From the NCBI GenBank assembly GCA_008508345.1, contig QNGE01000772.1, forward strand, positions 1 to 64,000: DNA of 64,000 bases. Reading direction: 5' to 3'. Source of the DNA: Paragonimus westermani. Lineage: Eukaryota > Platyhelminthes > Trematoda > Plagiorchiida > Troglotrematidae. Positions within the stretch are counted from its first letter, which is position 1; each line of letters begins with the position of its first letter. A model generated the notes under the pieces. It was not told the DNA's origin, did not search any database, and was given only the letters and a program-made list of their open reading frames with translations. Shown one piece after another: positions 1 through 13,100 of this stretch. The position numbers and the translations under genes were made by a program.

Positions 1-1682
1 TACTGACAACAGTGTTTGTTATGAACGGCATATGCCGGCATCATCATCTACCTGAGGATAATGGTAAGTTATCTACGTAAGATGCGAATGGTGGAATTCA
101 GATGAGTTCCTACTGGGATACACTTTATCCTACGGGATTTCCATTGAAACTGTACAACAGCAAACACCATCTCCGATGTTACTCAAGGGGCTTCTGTGTC
201 TTTCCTTTCATTTTTGTCCTAAATGGAATTAGAAGTTCAGTGATGACGCTATTTTTGTAGGAATTCTGCTTACATCCCTAACAAAAACTGCTGCTTCGGA
301 AGTGTCTGATGGTAACTGATAGCCAAAAGACCGTAATCTGTCTGTGAATGTCTTACTGACAGAATGTGTTTTTTTATTGCTGAAGACAATCGTCATTTGT
401 AACTCATGAATAAGTACACACTGTTACACATTCAAAGTGCATCTATGTCCAGAAAAATGAGATTCACATGTTCGGGAGTTCTCTTACTCCGCCACGTTCA
501 CCGGTTATCCACCTCAACGACACACTGATGGAAGTCGGCAGATTCGCTTTTATGCACTTCAATTTTGACATTTTTTCTAAGCCGAGTTCTCTGGAACCTT
601 TCGAACAGCTCAATGTACCAGAGTGTGTAATTTGGTTATTGTATTTTGCATTTCATCCAGATGAATAACTTGTTATTTATTGCACAGTCTGTCCACTTGG
701 CTCATGATTTCATGTACTGGTTTTGCGATTGAAAACGCGGCTTCTACTGTGTACAAAACACTGTCTTAGATTGACTTCATTTGACTAACGCGAAACTGTG
801 GGGTAAACAATCCAGACTCATTATTACATGCAAATATTATGCGAACCGTACACGTTTTGAAAGGTTTGCTAAACGTGTGTCACGTTTCGTAAGTAATTCG
901 TTTTTTTGCTCTGTTGTGCCAGCCTAATATTAAACCTAAATGCTGATTCATTGGGAAGTGGCTCTACAGATTCCATAATGTAACAGAGGCTAAATTGCGA
1001 AAAACTTGGATTTTGGCTGGATTCGAACAATTATCATTACCAACACATACGGTAAATGCTGTGGCAGCTGTGATACAAGGCTACTACAGAAGATCAGATA
1101 TTTCGAATTTGGACTGATTGTGATATTTGTTTTAAGAAACGATTCTAGTATGATCTGAATCATCGTTTCCATGTTACAAATTAGACAAGAGATGTAAACA
1201 ACGAAAACTTGAGCGTTTTTTCTGGTCTTTGCAACCACACACTAAAGTTAGCTGTTTACATAACGCAGTCAAACTGTTTTCCAATGAGTCAGTAAGTGAG
1301 GAGACCAACACAGAATAATTTTTAACGATAAACAAGAGTGCACATGTTGTTTAGTACCATTTTGTAATCATTCGCTCCGAACCATTTTCCAGACGTCTGG
1401 TATTTTGTCGCATCCCACGCAATACTGATTAGTATTCCAAAATCTTACATCTCACTTGTGCACATGGTCAGTAAATGACCTTCTTACATAAGTATATTTG
1501 ATCCAACCATGAGACCAAGTGCACAGTCTGTCTTATTGCTTACACTGTTGTCCCATAAGGTTTGCCAGTCTTTCTGTAGGAGGGTTTACGCTTGTAGACA
1601 TTTCTTCCAATTTTTTACTCGAGAGCTATTACAGCGCATTACCCAGCCTGGTTCCATACCTTCCGTTAGATGACTTTTAGCC
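1..1682. other. Non-coding flank, no gene recognised
   Basis: I see no gene here. Short open frames are of chance length and their translations match no family I recognise. The only structure I can support is the tRNA-like segment near 1010-1088. The last 65 bases (1617-1682) stay weakly readable in the frame of the PLE that follows and may be its extreme N-terminus, but that similarity is too faint to annotate. Confidence 0.5.
1010..1088 (-). repeat. Degenerate tRNA-derived SINE head, copy 1
   Basis: On the minus strand, positions 1030-1019 read TTGTTCGAATCC, one base away from an RNA polymerase III B box (GGTTCGANTCC), followed by AGC. Upstream on that strand, around 1083-1060, lies a weak A-box-like stretch containing CACAGCTG. 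The copy at 23013-23097 has the same B-box context (TTGTTCGAATCCAGC) and a similar order of short blocks before it. The D arm and anticodon arm do not fold cleanly, so this is not a functional tRNA gene. I infer a decayed member of a tRNA-derived SINE family; the 3' tail of the element was not delimited. Confidence 0.4.
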
Positions 1683-3513
1683 GCGAAAATTTGCTGGCAA
1701 AATACCATCTATCGTGAGAGCGAATTTAGGCAGTTATGTTTAGAAAGTCAGTTCGAAAACCTTTATGACCAACTGATCGATCTGCAACCATCGTCAACAA
1801 GTAATTTCGTGGTGGTTGAAGCAACCTCAGTTCAATAACACTATAATCGACCGACTTGGAAAACCATAATTAGAAATCTACTCACTCGACAGTATCTAAC
1901 CTCACTAGAGTCCCTAGGTCAAAATGAGGATATAACGATATCAAGACCTGGCAAAATTGCTGGAATCGTCATTTCCGATTAAGCTGATTACTAAGCCAGA
2001 ATGAATGCGTTAATGACAGATCAAAAACCAAATCCGTTTTCTTCGGAAACCCGAAAATATAAAGCAGTGACCGTTGAAAGGGGGTTAACAAAAAACACTG
2101 AGATGTATGAAACAACAATCGGAAGAATTAGACTTGTATTCAGTGTGATTCCCAGGTTTTATGTTTCTCATGGAGCATAAAAACGGATTACCGCTACGAC
2201 TGATTTCAGATATGTGTAATTCGCCGTATCATGTAACAGCAAAATGTTTGGCCGTGTTGTTAGAGCCGGTTTGGATAACACTAGTTGTTCATAGTCTCGG
2301 ATGTGTTTTGAATTTGTTGAAAAGGTGAAGCAGACAAACGCAAAGAGGGTGCCTGTAGTTTCGCATGAAGTCAATTCCCTCTTCAAAAGTATCCCACCAA
2401 GTGAGACAGTTGAGTTTGTTGGTCTGTAAAAGGTGAGGCAGTAATATAAACGTGGGGATATTAGCAAGTGAGCTAAAACAGCCTCCGTGTCACTGTAATT
2501 AAAAGGTCCATTTTGAGTTTTCCTGGTAATTTATCTCGTCAAAAGGGTGGAACAGCAATGAGGTCACCGTTAGGTTTTTTAATAGCTGACGTTATTACGG
2601 CAAATCTTAAAAGTAGTTCATTAGCAGATCACAGAAACTCGCGAGCTTTTTATGTGCGTTATGTACACGATATTGTTCATAAGCTGGACAAACCTGGGTG
2701 CCTCAATGAAACACTGATGCACGTCAACTGTTTCCACAAAAATACCTCCTACATTCTGGAGCACGAATCATCCGTAGGTATGGCGTTTTTAGACGTGGTT
2801 ATGTCGCGTAGTGATGATGGCACTACACAACGTAATGTATATCGTAAAACAACTTGGTCAGGACAGCGTGCCCAGTTTAACAGCTTTACACATTTGATAC
2901 GATGTCCACCAGACGGAACTGTGTAAATACGCTCAGATGACACTATAACAGAACAAAACACACTTCTTGAGAATGGTTATCTGGAACAATTTGTTTGTAA
3001 GCACATAATAATTGGCACAAAGGTAGATTTACCCTCAAATTGTACACAAAAAGCCTGTCTATATTACATTGCCGTTCAAAGGCAACAACAGTGCTGAAAA
3101 TTAAACTTGGAGACTGGAAGTAACACTTCTGAAGACCTATTTTGCACCTCAGTTAGGTGTTCGGTTTACTACCGCCTCAATTTTGATTCCAGAGTTTGTT
3201 TTTTCCTGTGGAACAAGCTGCACAGACCACACAGCAAAGCGATTATCCGAACGCACGCGGGAGCATCTATCAGCGTGCCTCGCTTAAGAATCAATGAAAG
3301 CCTTTTCGTCGGCGGTCACTGCATACTTGATCGAATCAGACCATCTGATCAACCCGGCTGATTTTTCCAAACGGATCTATCAAGTCTATGGAGCTAAGTC
3401 GAAGTATGCCGAAGGTCTTTTTTTAGCTATCATAATATCCATCGCAATCCTCTTACATTCACTCCAGTTATGTTCATAAAAACGTGCGATCAGAACACCG
3501 AACCTTCCTTGGC
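1683..3513 (+). pseudogene. Penelope-like element, RT plus GIY-YIG endonuclease, decayed
   Basis: An intact PLE protein reverse-transcribes its own RNA and nicks the target with a C-terminal GIY-YIG nuclease. Frame 3 from about 1683 to 2429 gives the N-terminal region and start of the RT: QFENLYDQL near 1760, DITISRPGK near 1930, VIPRFY near 2150, FEFVEKV near 2310 and VNSLFKSI near 2370 (motif A region). Frame 2 from about 2513 gives GGTAMRSPLGFLIAD (motif B), RYVHDI at 2657-2674 (normally RYVDDI, so one catalytic Asp has become His), and VYRKTTWSGQ, continuing past a stop to LLENGYLEQF. Frame 3 from about 3190 gives the endonuclease remnant: RLSERTREHL, then SSAVTAYLIES, KYAEG with the Glu kept, and a terminal NLPW at 3501-3512. 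In-frame stops lie at 1836, 1980, 1992, 2178, 2217, 2292, 2427, 2924, 3095, 3285 and 3477, with at least two frame changes. It is an old dead copy. The 5' limit is approximate, and no terminal repeats were found. Confidence 0.85.
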
Positions 3514-6500
3514 CATGCCACGATATCTCCGCATTTATCTGTTATGTAGTTATGTCCACTTTTTTAAAAGCGTTTACAACCAACTTCATCGACTTTGTAT
3601 GATTAGACCTCATGGGTTATTTCTACTTTTGCCTCTGAGATAAGCAGACTGTTTATATCGAATGAACGAATTCCTAGTTGAAAAACGTAGAGGGTTTCAG
3701 TCTTCTACTATTTTTATGTTTTGGTTTTTATTCATTGTGCAATTCCATTTCCGTGGATGAATAAAGTTTAGCATTCGCCTATTGCTTGACCTCTCCTGAT
3801 CTGTATACTGCAGCACCCTTGTGTAGTTGGTGGGCTTGTTTCGTTCGTCTGTTAGTGTACACACTTAAGATTCGGAGTGTACGCACACAATTTTCAACTT
3901 TGTGCATTCTTTAGTTACCTTACCGAAATATGATGGCGGCATGTACCCATGATGTATCGATTAATAACCGAAGCTCAGCTGAGGTGGTAATGTGGGTTAC
4001 AAAATCGGAATGCTCGCCTGCAAATCCCAGTTCACTCAAACTGCCATAGGTCGGTCCATTCCAAATTATCCTTGATATTTTCTCAATGAACAGGTTATTG
4101 ATGTTCACTTGGATTATGAGAACATCTCCTCCAAGCAAATTGCTTGTTTAAATTTGTGATTGCCGCATAGCACATTGGAATGATGAGTCCAGGAAACTTT
4201 CTTTCCCTACTTAACAACAGTACCGCTGAATGTGAGACAAATTGGGAAAGACAGCATTCTCCTAGTTTCCAGCCAGTGAAGCACAGCGAAAGTTCATCAC
4301 TTAATCTTCATCTAAACATGTGATTTAGAAGACAAACTGGATTTGCTGGACACTTAACCCACAAGTTTGCGTTTATGTCTTGGTGCTAAACAACTAGAAC
4401 GTCCTGCAGTATTAACTTGTCACCCTGCACTGACTCAAGTAGGCAGAGACAACCGCTGTAGTCTCCTGATTAAAAAATTCTTCTGCCGTACTAGTTCAGA
4501 TGCCAAAGTTATCCTTTTCACTACTTGTGGCAAACCGCTTGCTCGCATTACAGAAACGCCCTGCGATTCTTGTCTCATGGTATTATTCACTACGTTGAGG
4601 TTTCCCTGAAAATTATTACTCAATCGTGGCCAATAGGGTTAATTTTCTGGCAAACGTAGTTTAAATGCGCTGGTTGTAGACATTCAAGATTTCAGATAAG
4701 GATTTCAAGAGTTAATTAAAAAGTTGATTGAGGTGATCCAGTTTTTCGTCCTAATATGGTTTCCTGCTACAATGGCATACAGTATGGTGAACACTGAGTG
4801 ATCTCAACAGAATTTAAAAACGCCTCTCCAGTCATATGCCGTTATATTGCGCAAAATTACATACAATCCGGACACCGCCCCAATTACAAGGGACGGATAC
4901 AAGAAAGAGGCAGGTGAGATTTAGAAACGATCATACACGAGAGAACAAACAGTGGACATCCGTAATATGTTATCATAGCTAAGTAAACATGCTGAACCCG
5001 TTCACCGTATGCTTATCAAGGCAGCCGCAACGTCAAGACTAACCGGTTGTAAACATGCGCCTGACTGTTACTGCTCTGACATATAATGCAAGGCTTTTCC
5101 TAATGCTCGTGAATAACATACAACATATCTAATTGCAAGCCTACTGGGCTTACAATGATTATACGTTCACTTTAATAAATTAAGCTGAGAACACTTGGTG
5201 TTTGACTAGCATATGACAGGGAAAGGAGCATGTGTTCATTTTGTACACAGTTGAACCCTAACACTCATTTATCCACAATGACTATGTTCAAAGGCAAACC
5301 GGTGGTGTGTACACACACGTCGGACTAAGTACAAGACATTAGTAGGGTTTTTCTCACGAACCAATCGACCTGAGTGGAACATTCTATGAGCGCGTGAATT
5401 AGTAACCTGCTTTCCTGTATTTTAAAACCACTGATATGTAGTGATGTAGAATGTATACAATTTCGCAGCTAAACAAAACCGCCTAAGAAGGTTTAATGAT
5501 TAGAAAACACGAAACGTGTTTACTTATCTCATCAGTTGAACATACGATTCGGTTGATAACTTAGTAGTAATTAGCAGTTGTGTTGCCTCTTCATTCAGAA
5601 TGATAATACATTTTTTAAATTTTGTTCCTGTGTATGTAAACCATCTCATTAACTTTTGTATGTCAGATTTTCTGATAGGGAAAATACTACAGCCACTAAA
5701 GTGCTTTCATCACATGACATATAAACGTTCGAGAGCAGATCACTTTGGGTGGTACAGCCACCTCCCAGATCAAGACACACAGCATAGAATCAAGAAAAAA
5801 ACGTTAGCAAAGTGGTAGCTGATAAGCCACTCAAAACTTTACAGATCTCTGTCTTTTTTAGTGTGGCATCCTACTTACCAAACAAAAAAACATAAGAATA
5901 ATGGATGCAGCATAAACATATCACTGTGCGTGGAAAAAACGCCGTTTTCATTATGGCTTACAAATCAGATGGCAGCTGCTTTCAGTGCTGTCCACATGAA
6001 CATAATACTCAGTATAATTTTACTTTCCATTCACATCTGTAAGGTCCGCGGTAAATGAATGACGCGTATCACCAGATTCACTGTTAAATGCCAATCCAAA
6101 AGTATTGGTGAACGTTCAAGCCTTATATTCTGACGGTTAAAGGATTGACATTAACATCGCCATCCTTTTTCTTTCAATTAGTTTAGAAACAAGTGAGCCG
6201 ATAACTCCGAGATTAATAAATGACTACAAATCAGATGATAACTCCTGGTTGTACAAGTTTGTTTGTTGCGGTTCGTTGATATTCCTGAAGCAACTAACCT
6301 TCTCCCGAACCATTGCACGAACCCCAACCTTTATCATTTCTCAACCAACTTCAACGCAAATTGAGACTTCATAACGTAAACCGTGCAACCAACGAATCAG
6401 TCGTTACATTTACAAGTCCCCTCATCCAGTATTTAGCGCCTAGGAGGCTCAAGTCAAAGATGAAGAATTTCACCTGTGGATTTATGCCGGTTATCAGGCA

Positions 6501-9500
6501 AGACGACCCATTCGATTAATCAGCAAAGTTTGAACTTTCTGTCCTAGTACTTATTAGGCTCAGTTATGGCTTGATACGTACACCGCAGGTAATACGTGCG
6601 GTCTGGTAGTTACGCTATTCGTCCACAGCAATATTGTAAAAACAACGCATCCATCCCACGTTTGATGGTTGGCCGTTTTTGATGGACCAATCGATAAAAA
6701 ACACTTCTACCGGGTGTATTCGTGTTGTATATGAAACGACCCACTGATGGTCACGGGGTGTCTGTTTAACGAGAGCCCTTATGGAATGTTTCCATCATTT
6801 GGCGGTAAACATTCTCAGTTGGTGACCCAGAGTTATTTATATTTACCCCGTTCAATTTAACCAACAATTTAAAGGTGGGCATAGGAAAGGCTTTCCAGTA
6901 CACAAGTGTTTATAAAAGGACATGAAATGTGAGTACTTAGTGACTTCAACTTTCTTGCTTTGACGAAGTGAATGGCCATGACATCTGTCCGTGTGGGTCA
7001 GTTAACTAATAGGCATCGTGAAATTTTATGTGGCGGAAAGAAGCTTGCTAAGTCGTAATATATCTACGAGGGAGCAACCGTGATTGCCCACGTATGGGTG
7101 CAGAACAATCATGCGCACAGTTTTGCCAAGTAGTTCTTATAAAACTCTTGAGCCCATCAGCTTTGAATGCAACCGCCGCCACATTTTCAACCTTGATACA
7201 CAATTTGTTATCTAGACTTATGGTGGGATTCTCAGACATTACATGAAATTGTGAAATGCGAATAATGGTCCTTCCAAAGTCTATTGTTCTGAGGGAGGTA
7301 TAGTACACAATGTAGGTTCTTCAGATTACCGACAAAAGAACTAGAATATGTTCGAGAGGGACTGAAAATATGAGGTGCACAGGGATTGTGTAAGCCAAAC
7401 TTGTTCAGTCTATTGGGAACAATTTTTAACGCAGTTTCATCATTTCATATACTTAACCTGATCATCCACCTAAAGCACAATCGAACGATTATGCTTTCAT
7501 TGAATATTGTGTTCTGTGAGTTAACTAAACAATGTCAGGGTTTTCCTTGAGAAATTAGCTGAGGTGGGAATATCTCTGATAATTATTTGAAAAACAGCTG
7601 ACCTGCACACATTTCGGGAATAGACGAGGAGACGAACCAAAACGGGATATTTGTTATGGCCCCTTCTTCCGCGCGTAGACCACTGTTAACCACACTGTTA
7701 TCTACCTCTGTTCCCAAGCTACATATGCTGCTCGGTTGTTAGCATTTTGGTCACCCGGAATTTTCTGTCAATGCAAGTATATTTTCATCAATTCAAGACT
7801 TCATAACATTCGCACAAACATACGTCACAGTCGTTGAAATAATCAAAACAGGAGCAGTGTTTTATAAGTGACCCACTCGTGTGTGTGTGGCGATCTGTTT
7901 TCTGAGCACTGGGCTCGACGTCGGTCATAAGGCAGATTACAGCGTACGTACAATCAAACACATACAGCTGGACGATCAAAAAATTACCCGAACTATTAAG
8001 TTTCTTTGGAGGAGAAACAAACCAGAATTTTCAATTGATAGGGAACAGCACAATATGGGGAATTAGTTGCATGCATACTTCTCTCCTCAGTATCCGTGAA
8101 AGTTGGGCTGCAAACATATAGCTAAGTGGGACAGCAAAATAAACACAGCAGATCGAAGAGCAATGACTAGCTCAGTAGTGAAGTGGCATCAGTTTTAGGG
8201 TTGGACTGAGTAGAAAAGATGACAGCCAAACATTCCTTGTGGGTAATGGACCAGTGAAAATGAGCATGCTGAATTATTAGCAGACGTTAATCTATTGCAT
8301 GGACGTGCTTCATTTGAACAAGAATGAAGTTCTTAACCAATTTCAATGTTCGTTTTGCTCTCACTTTGAGGACCATACAACAATGTCTAACAAGTATTCC
8401 CACCAAGTTATTAATGTAAGAAATACCATTACATACTACGTAGTCCACTTATGTGCTCAGTTAATTTCAACATCGATTTTGCGTCTCCAGCTGAAAGGTA
8501 TACTGCCTGTACATTCCGATTATTTTAGTCTTCCGTCTCGTTTGCCGATGCGACGCTAGCAATGCATGCCTTGCAACATGGTATTCATTTAAATGCATCC
8601 GGAAGAATCAGCCGATATGGCTAGTTCGAAATTCGCTAAAGGTCTGCCCATCTGCAGTTGGTCGAGTTACGCCAACCGACCAATCCAAACACTTCACCTA
8701 AGCTGTTTTCTGTATTTTTACGTGGGTCATTCATTAGTACTCAGAAGAGGTAAAGCAATTTGTATGCACTCGTTCCCAGTGTACGCTCCAAAACGTCCAG
8801 TTAAAACGCCGCGCTTTCAGCGAGCGTATATTCACATCCACACTAGTCATATTAAGTGAGAATGTTGATTTCTTCAAAACCCACTTATCTACCAGATGTC
8901 AACCAGTGATTCGCGGACGGCTACAACCACTCACTGCTGTTCATTCGAGCTAACTGGCATATCAGGCCAGCGACCAATCCGGAGGACACTCCGGCGCAAC
9001 ATCGGTTTTGCTATGAACTGTGTAGTACGCGCCATAACAAAGAAGCTACTAGTTGAGATGAGCCTACCAACAGAAAAGCCTGATCTGCGAGACCACTTGT
9101 ATTCCGCTACTTTACTGTTGTTTCATAAAAGTGGAATTGCTCTCGCAACATTTATTTTGGAAATCCGCAGATTTTCGGTACCCACATAGCTAATGTTACA
9201 TAGCTAGGCTTCAAAACTCGGACAGTTTACTATCATCCGACCTTTTGCGTTGCTATTCTCATCCTCCCTCCTAAAACTCACATAAGTATGTTGTATTCGC
9301 TCTGTTGTTGCATTGTTTCGTCACATGACGGATGAGTTACTTGATAAGATCTAAGATGGAATCTTTTCAGACTCTTTCTAGCAGAGTTGACATTTGTGTA
9401 GTTGTCATAGGTCTGACAGACCCTGTCATATTGTGGTCAGCTGCTTCAGTCCTGCAAGTACGAAGCACCTCGTTAAGTTTTACGTCACCAACTAATCCCC

Positions 9501-10017
9501 TATTTTCGAACAGTGAAGTAGCCCTGGTGTATGCAACGGGAGTTTAATTGCACCCTTCCGAACAGCTTCGGTTGACTCTTAGAACAAGTCAACGGACAGA
9601 GCTGTTTCGGATGGCATCAGGATACTTCAATCTTATCCAAGTGTTTGATCAAAATAGCCTGCGTACTAAGCCCCTGGTAAACCGATTATCGTCTACTTGA
9701 AGGCCGGTAATATTAAACTGTTTGAGCCTTCGGAAAATCCGTCCAAGCTTTGACAATAAGCAGTCTGTTAGTGGGCCTCCCCAGTTTGTGTCAGTTTGTA
9801 CAGGCAAGCTCAAACGTGCATTCTGAGATCAGGGATGCAATGTCTACGGCAGTGTTAACAGCAAGATTATGCAATTGAACGTAGTTGGGCGACGATTGTG
9901 CAGTAAACTGTGCAACTCGCACACAGTACACATCAGGTATGCAATTAAAATGAACAGTCCTGCCCCTCAACTGTCTACATTTTTAGTAGGTTAGATGATT
10001 AAATAATTCCCATGCAG
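3514..10017. other. Non-coding, no gene recognised
   Basis: The first few hundred bases after the PLE, including T-rich sequence and GAATAAAG near 3760, may be its 3' untranslated tail, but nothing defines an end. The rest holds only short open frames of chance length in all six frames. I recognise no RNA gene, repeat family or conserved exon here. A 97-codon open stretch at 8896-9189 is somewhat protein-like in composition but matches nothing I know. Confidence 0.45.
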
Positions 10018-10189
10018 GTTTGCTGCTGTACCGTCTTGGATGAACAAGTTCCAGGAACGCATTTATGCAGACGTTCTGTTAGGCGCTTCCGAGGATGTAG
10101 CGGCTGAAAACCTCAAACGCTGCAGAGTTCATCAGCTAATACAAAAGGGCAGACGCAGTAGATTTTACCAAAAGCGCTCTAACTCGTAA
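10018..10189 (+). CDS. Candidate 3'-terminal exon of an unknown host gene
   Basis: A splice-acceptor-like CAG ends at 10017, after a moderately pyrimidine-containing stretch. From there one frame is open for 56 codons to TAA at 10187-10189. The frame is blocked by a TAA at 10004, so the open part begins just before the acceptor. The predicted peptide starts FAAVPSWMNKFQERIYADV, has an Ala/Glu/Asp-rich middle and ends in a basic stretch (KGRRSRFYQKRSNS). This composition is more protein-like than that of neighbouring chance frames, which are rich in Ser, Cys and His. I do not recognise the family. An upstream partner could be an open stretch near 9597-9680 that ends at a donor-like CTG/GTAAAC, but its phase does not clearly join. 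No clear polyadenylation signal follows. Splicing would have to be shown by RNA data. Confidence 0.28.
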
Positions 10190-13100
10190 TAATGTGTGAG
10201 GATTAAAATATTACCATCACAGAACATCATTACAATCATATATATTTTATTTTGCAGAACGGGAAACTGAGACGCAGCCTCACCTGTGTTTGGCTAAATG
10301 AACACATTTTTGTAAGAAAACAATTATCAGGTGCATTTGGTGCTGGCCGACCGCCTCGAACTTGATGAGAAAACAACGAGGGTCTCAGTTGTTTTGCTTC
10401 GTGTTTACGAATGCACTGGTTGAATAGTTTTTTTCCAAACATTTGACATAGTAAGGCTTAACTCATGGAGCTTGCACTAACTGAATAATCTTATCTCAAC
10501 TATATTACAGATCGGTCAACTTTACCACAGGCTTGCTGAGATCAGCGCGTTTGGAGTTTAAAAGTTAAATTGTGGCAATCGAATAGAACGCGGATAGCCG
10601 ATGTTCAGTTCAAGATTTTACCACTAAAGGCTAGATTGACAGTTTATACACAAAAATTTGAAGGCAAATATTTCGGCGATTGTATAGGCATCCCGGCAAT
10701 ACCAGGTATGAGTCGCTTTTGGACTGACGAGAAGGAATCAGTTGACATTCCTAGATCACACAGCCAGTGTTCTGATCAAAGACTTATCAAGAGAACACGT
10801 GGAAATGGCACATCCGTCAGGGATAACTGTACACGTCCATGTGATAATTTTGTGTCTGGAGATTAGGCTGCTATACATCACTGTTCTTTTCCGAGGAGCC
10901 TCGCTGATAGCACGTAGATTATTCTTCTTGTAGCACTCAGGCTACAGGTTCCCTCACGTACAGTTGCAACATACAGTGTTATCGTAAAAATCCAAAGATC
11001 AGTGGTATTCGGCAAAGGTCATTCACTCTACGAGTCATTTTTATTCATATGTCCCACATATATTTCGCGTTTTAGGACCGTATGCTTAGCTTGGCGGAAT
11101 TGTGTTGAGTTGAGTGAGCTATTTGAGGCTGGACAATGTCGGATGAGAAACGGTGAAGGGTTGGACGTCAGATGGTTATCTAGCAATTACAAGCAACACT
11201 TGTCGACAGAACGACAGCAAAAATAAGGTATCAGCCAGCTGTGACATTTGCCTATGGTGAGTGGTTTTCAGCCAGTGTCAATGGGTAAGCCGGCGGCAAG
11301 CGTGAGAGAAATCACCACAATTCACGTGTAATGTTTTTATTGAGTACTTGCTGAACACAAAACACCACTCTGTCCAATCCACTTAACAAAATAAGGTGTG
11401 ATCACTTTTGAAGATACTACTCTGCGGCGCTATATACGAGCTAATGAATATTTTACATTAACAGGTGACAAGCAGTCAATAGCGTCGTTAATCGTCTTTT
11501 TCCCTGCATCACGCATACTGTGCACGTACGTGCAGACGAATAGTTCAGTTACCGTTCGTGGGGGTCCTCTGATCTTCAGCATGCTGCTTCAAAAAGAAAG
11601 TAAACAATAGGCCACCGTTTGAGACGTGTCGGTTCAATTCAGGACAGCCATAGTTCACATGAGCTGAGGAAGTCACAGCTTCAGTGGTCTGCCAGTCAGA
11701 CGGTTAAAGTCGATGAGAATCTGTCGAGAAAATCCGAAGCAAGAAACTGCGTTGTATCTACAGCTTTCGTGATTCGCCGGAACCTGAGAGTACATGGTGA
11801 GTGTACTGTAGATGCTGGGCGTGAGAAACACAGGTGTCATCGGTGGACTTAACAACCAGCTGTTTGGGGCAGTTCTGTAAAACATGCCAATAACTTCCTT
11901 TTAAGCGTAAAACTCCAATAATCGAACTGTCTTTAGGTTTCAGCCGAAATCCGCTATGAAGTGGGATGACGCCAATACACAAATAATTCATACCTGACGT
12001 ATATCCCGCGATTATTTGGCTGATACCATGAAAATGACAGAAATGGATATTAGAATTTAGAAACGTTTCACGAGTATTTATTCATGCATCATGCAGTTAC
12101 TATAGTTTATTATGTGCAAATCAAATTCAAAACATGTCAAAGTTTTTTTGCCTATGCGTTACATTCTTGTGGTCAGGCTTTCGGTTCCCGTTGTCAAGGT
12201 AAGCCTTACTGGTATAACATTTTACAGTATATGTGGTTGTGTTGGCTTAATAAAGATGCCTCCGGGAGGTATATGCCTTCACAAACATCCAGTTTGTTGT
12301 GCATACAAAGTGACCCCCACCAAATTCAACAGTCAGCTCACACTGTTACTTAAATATATTACATCATGATAAACATATTTGGCGTGTATCTTCAACTCGC
12401 CGTATAGTGTTACAAACACTGTAAGAAATTCTACCGACGAGAAGAGTATGGACTAATCACTTGCTTTTGAACCGTTGCTAAACGGTGCGAAAGTTGGCAT
12501 ATTTAAACGCTGAACATTTCCGAAACAAGGCTGCTGCTTATCAACAATATCATTGTGAATTACCTTTTCACGATGGTTTAAAAAGATGCTGCTATTCTGT
12601 AACCTTTCCAGTGTTACGAATATTCACTCCGTGCAGAAAGGAACAAGAGAGATCAAATTACTGTCAAACGTGGTCGCAGATTTGCATTACTTTAGCCACT
12701 TCAGCCAGTGCCTTCCAAAATTACGCCTTAGACTTCGGTTTCACCTTTATAACAGCTCGCCAGAAGTGCACATCTGTCAAAACTGCGATCGGTTTTGACT
12801 GGCGTCCGAATTACGCCAACCAAAACTTTCTACAACTTCTCGGTAGTCTAAAGGTTGTTCAACATAGTTGATAAATACTTTGACTTCAACTTCACGAGCA
12901 AGTTGGACAAACTGAGTGTTACTCGCAAGGGAATATTGCTGAGTGTCTGTTTGTGACATTTCTACTAGAATTAATAACACTCCAATAGTGCGGTAGTCCA
13001 CGCAGTTGCCTGCTGAAGACGTCGCTGACTTTCAAGTGTACCATCTCTTGTGTGCTCTTAAACGAATATCAGCCAAAATTCCCTATCATTCATCCGGAAT

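Noticed and set aside
12485..12871. 128-codon plus-strand open frame
   Set aside because: It starts at a non-ATG codon, has no recognisable domain, and its length is within chance for 64 kb of six-frame sequence.
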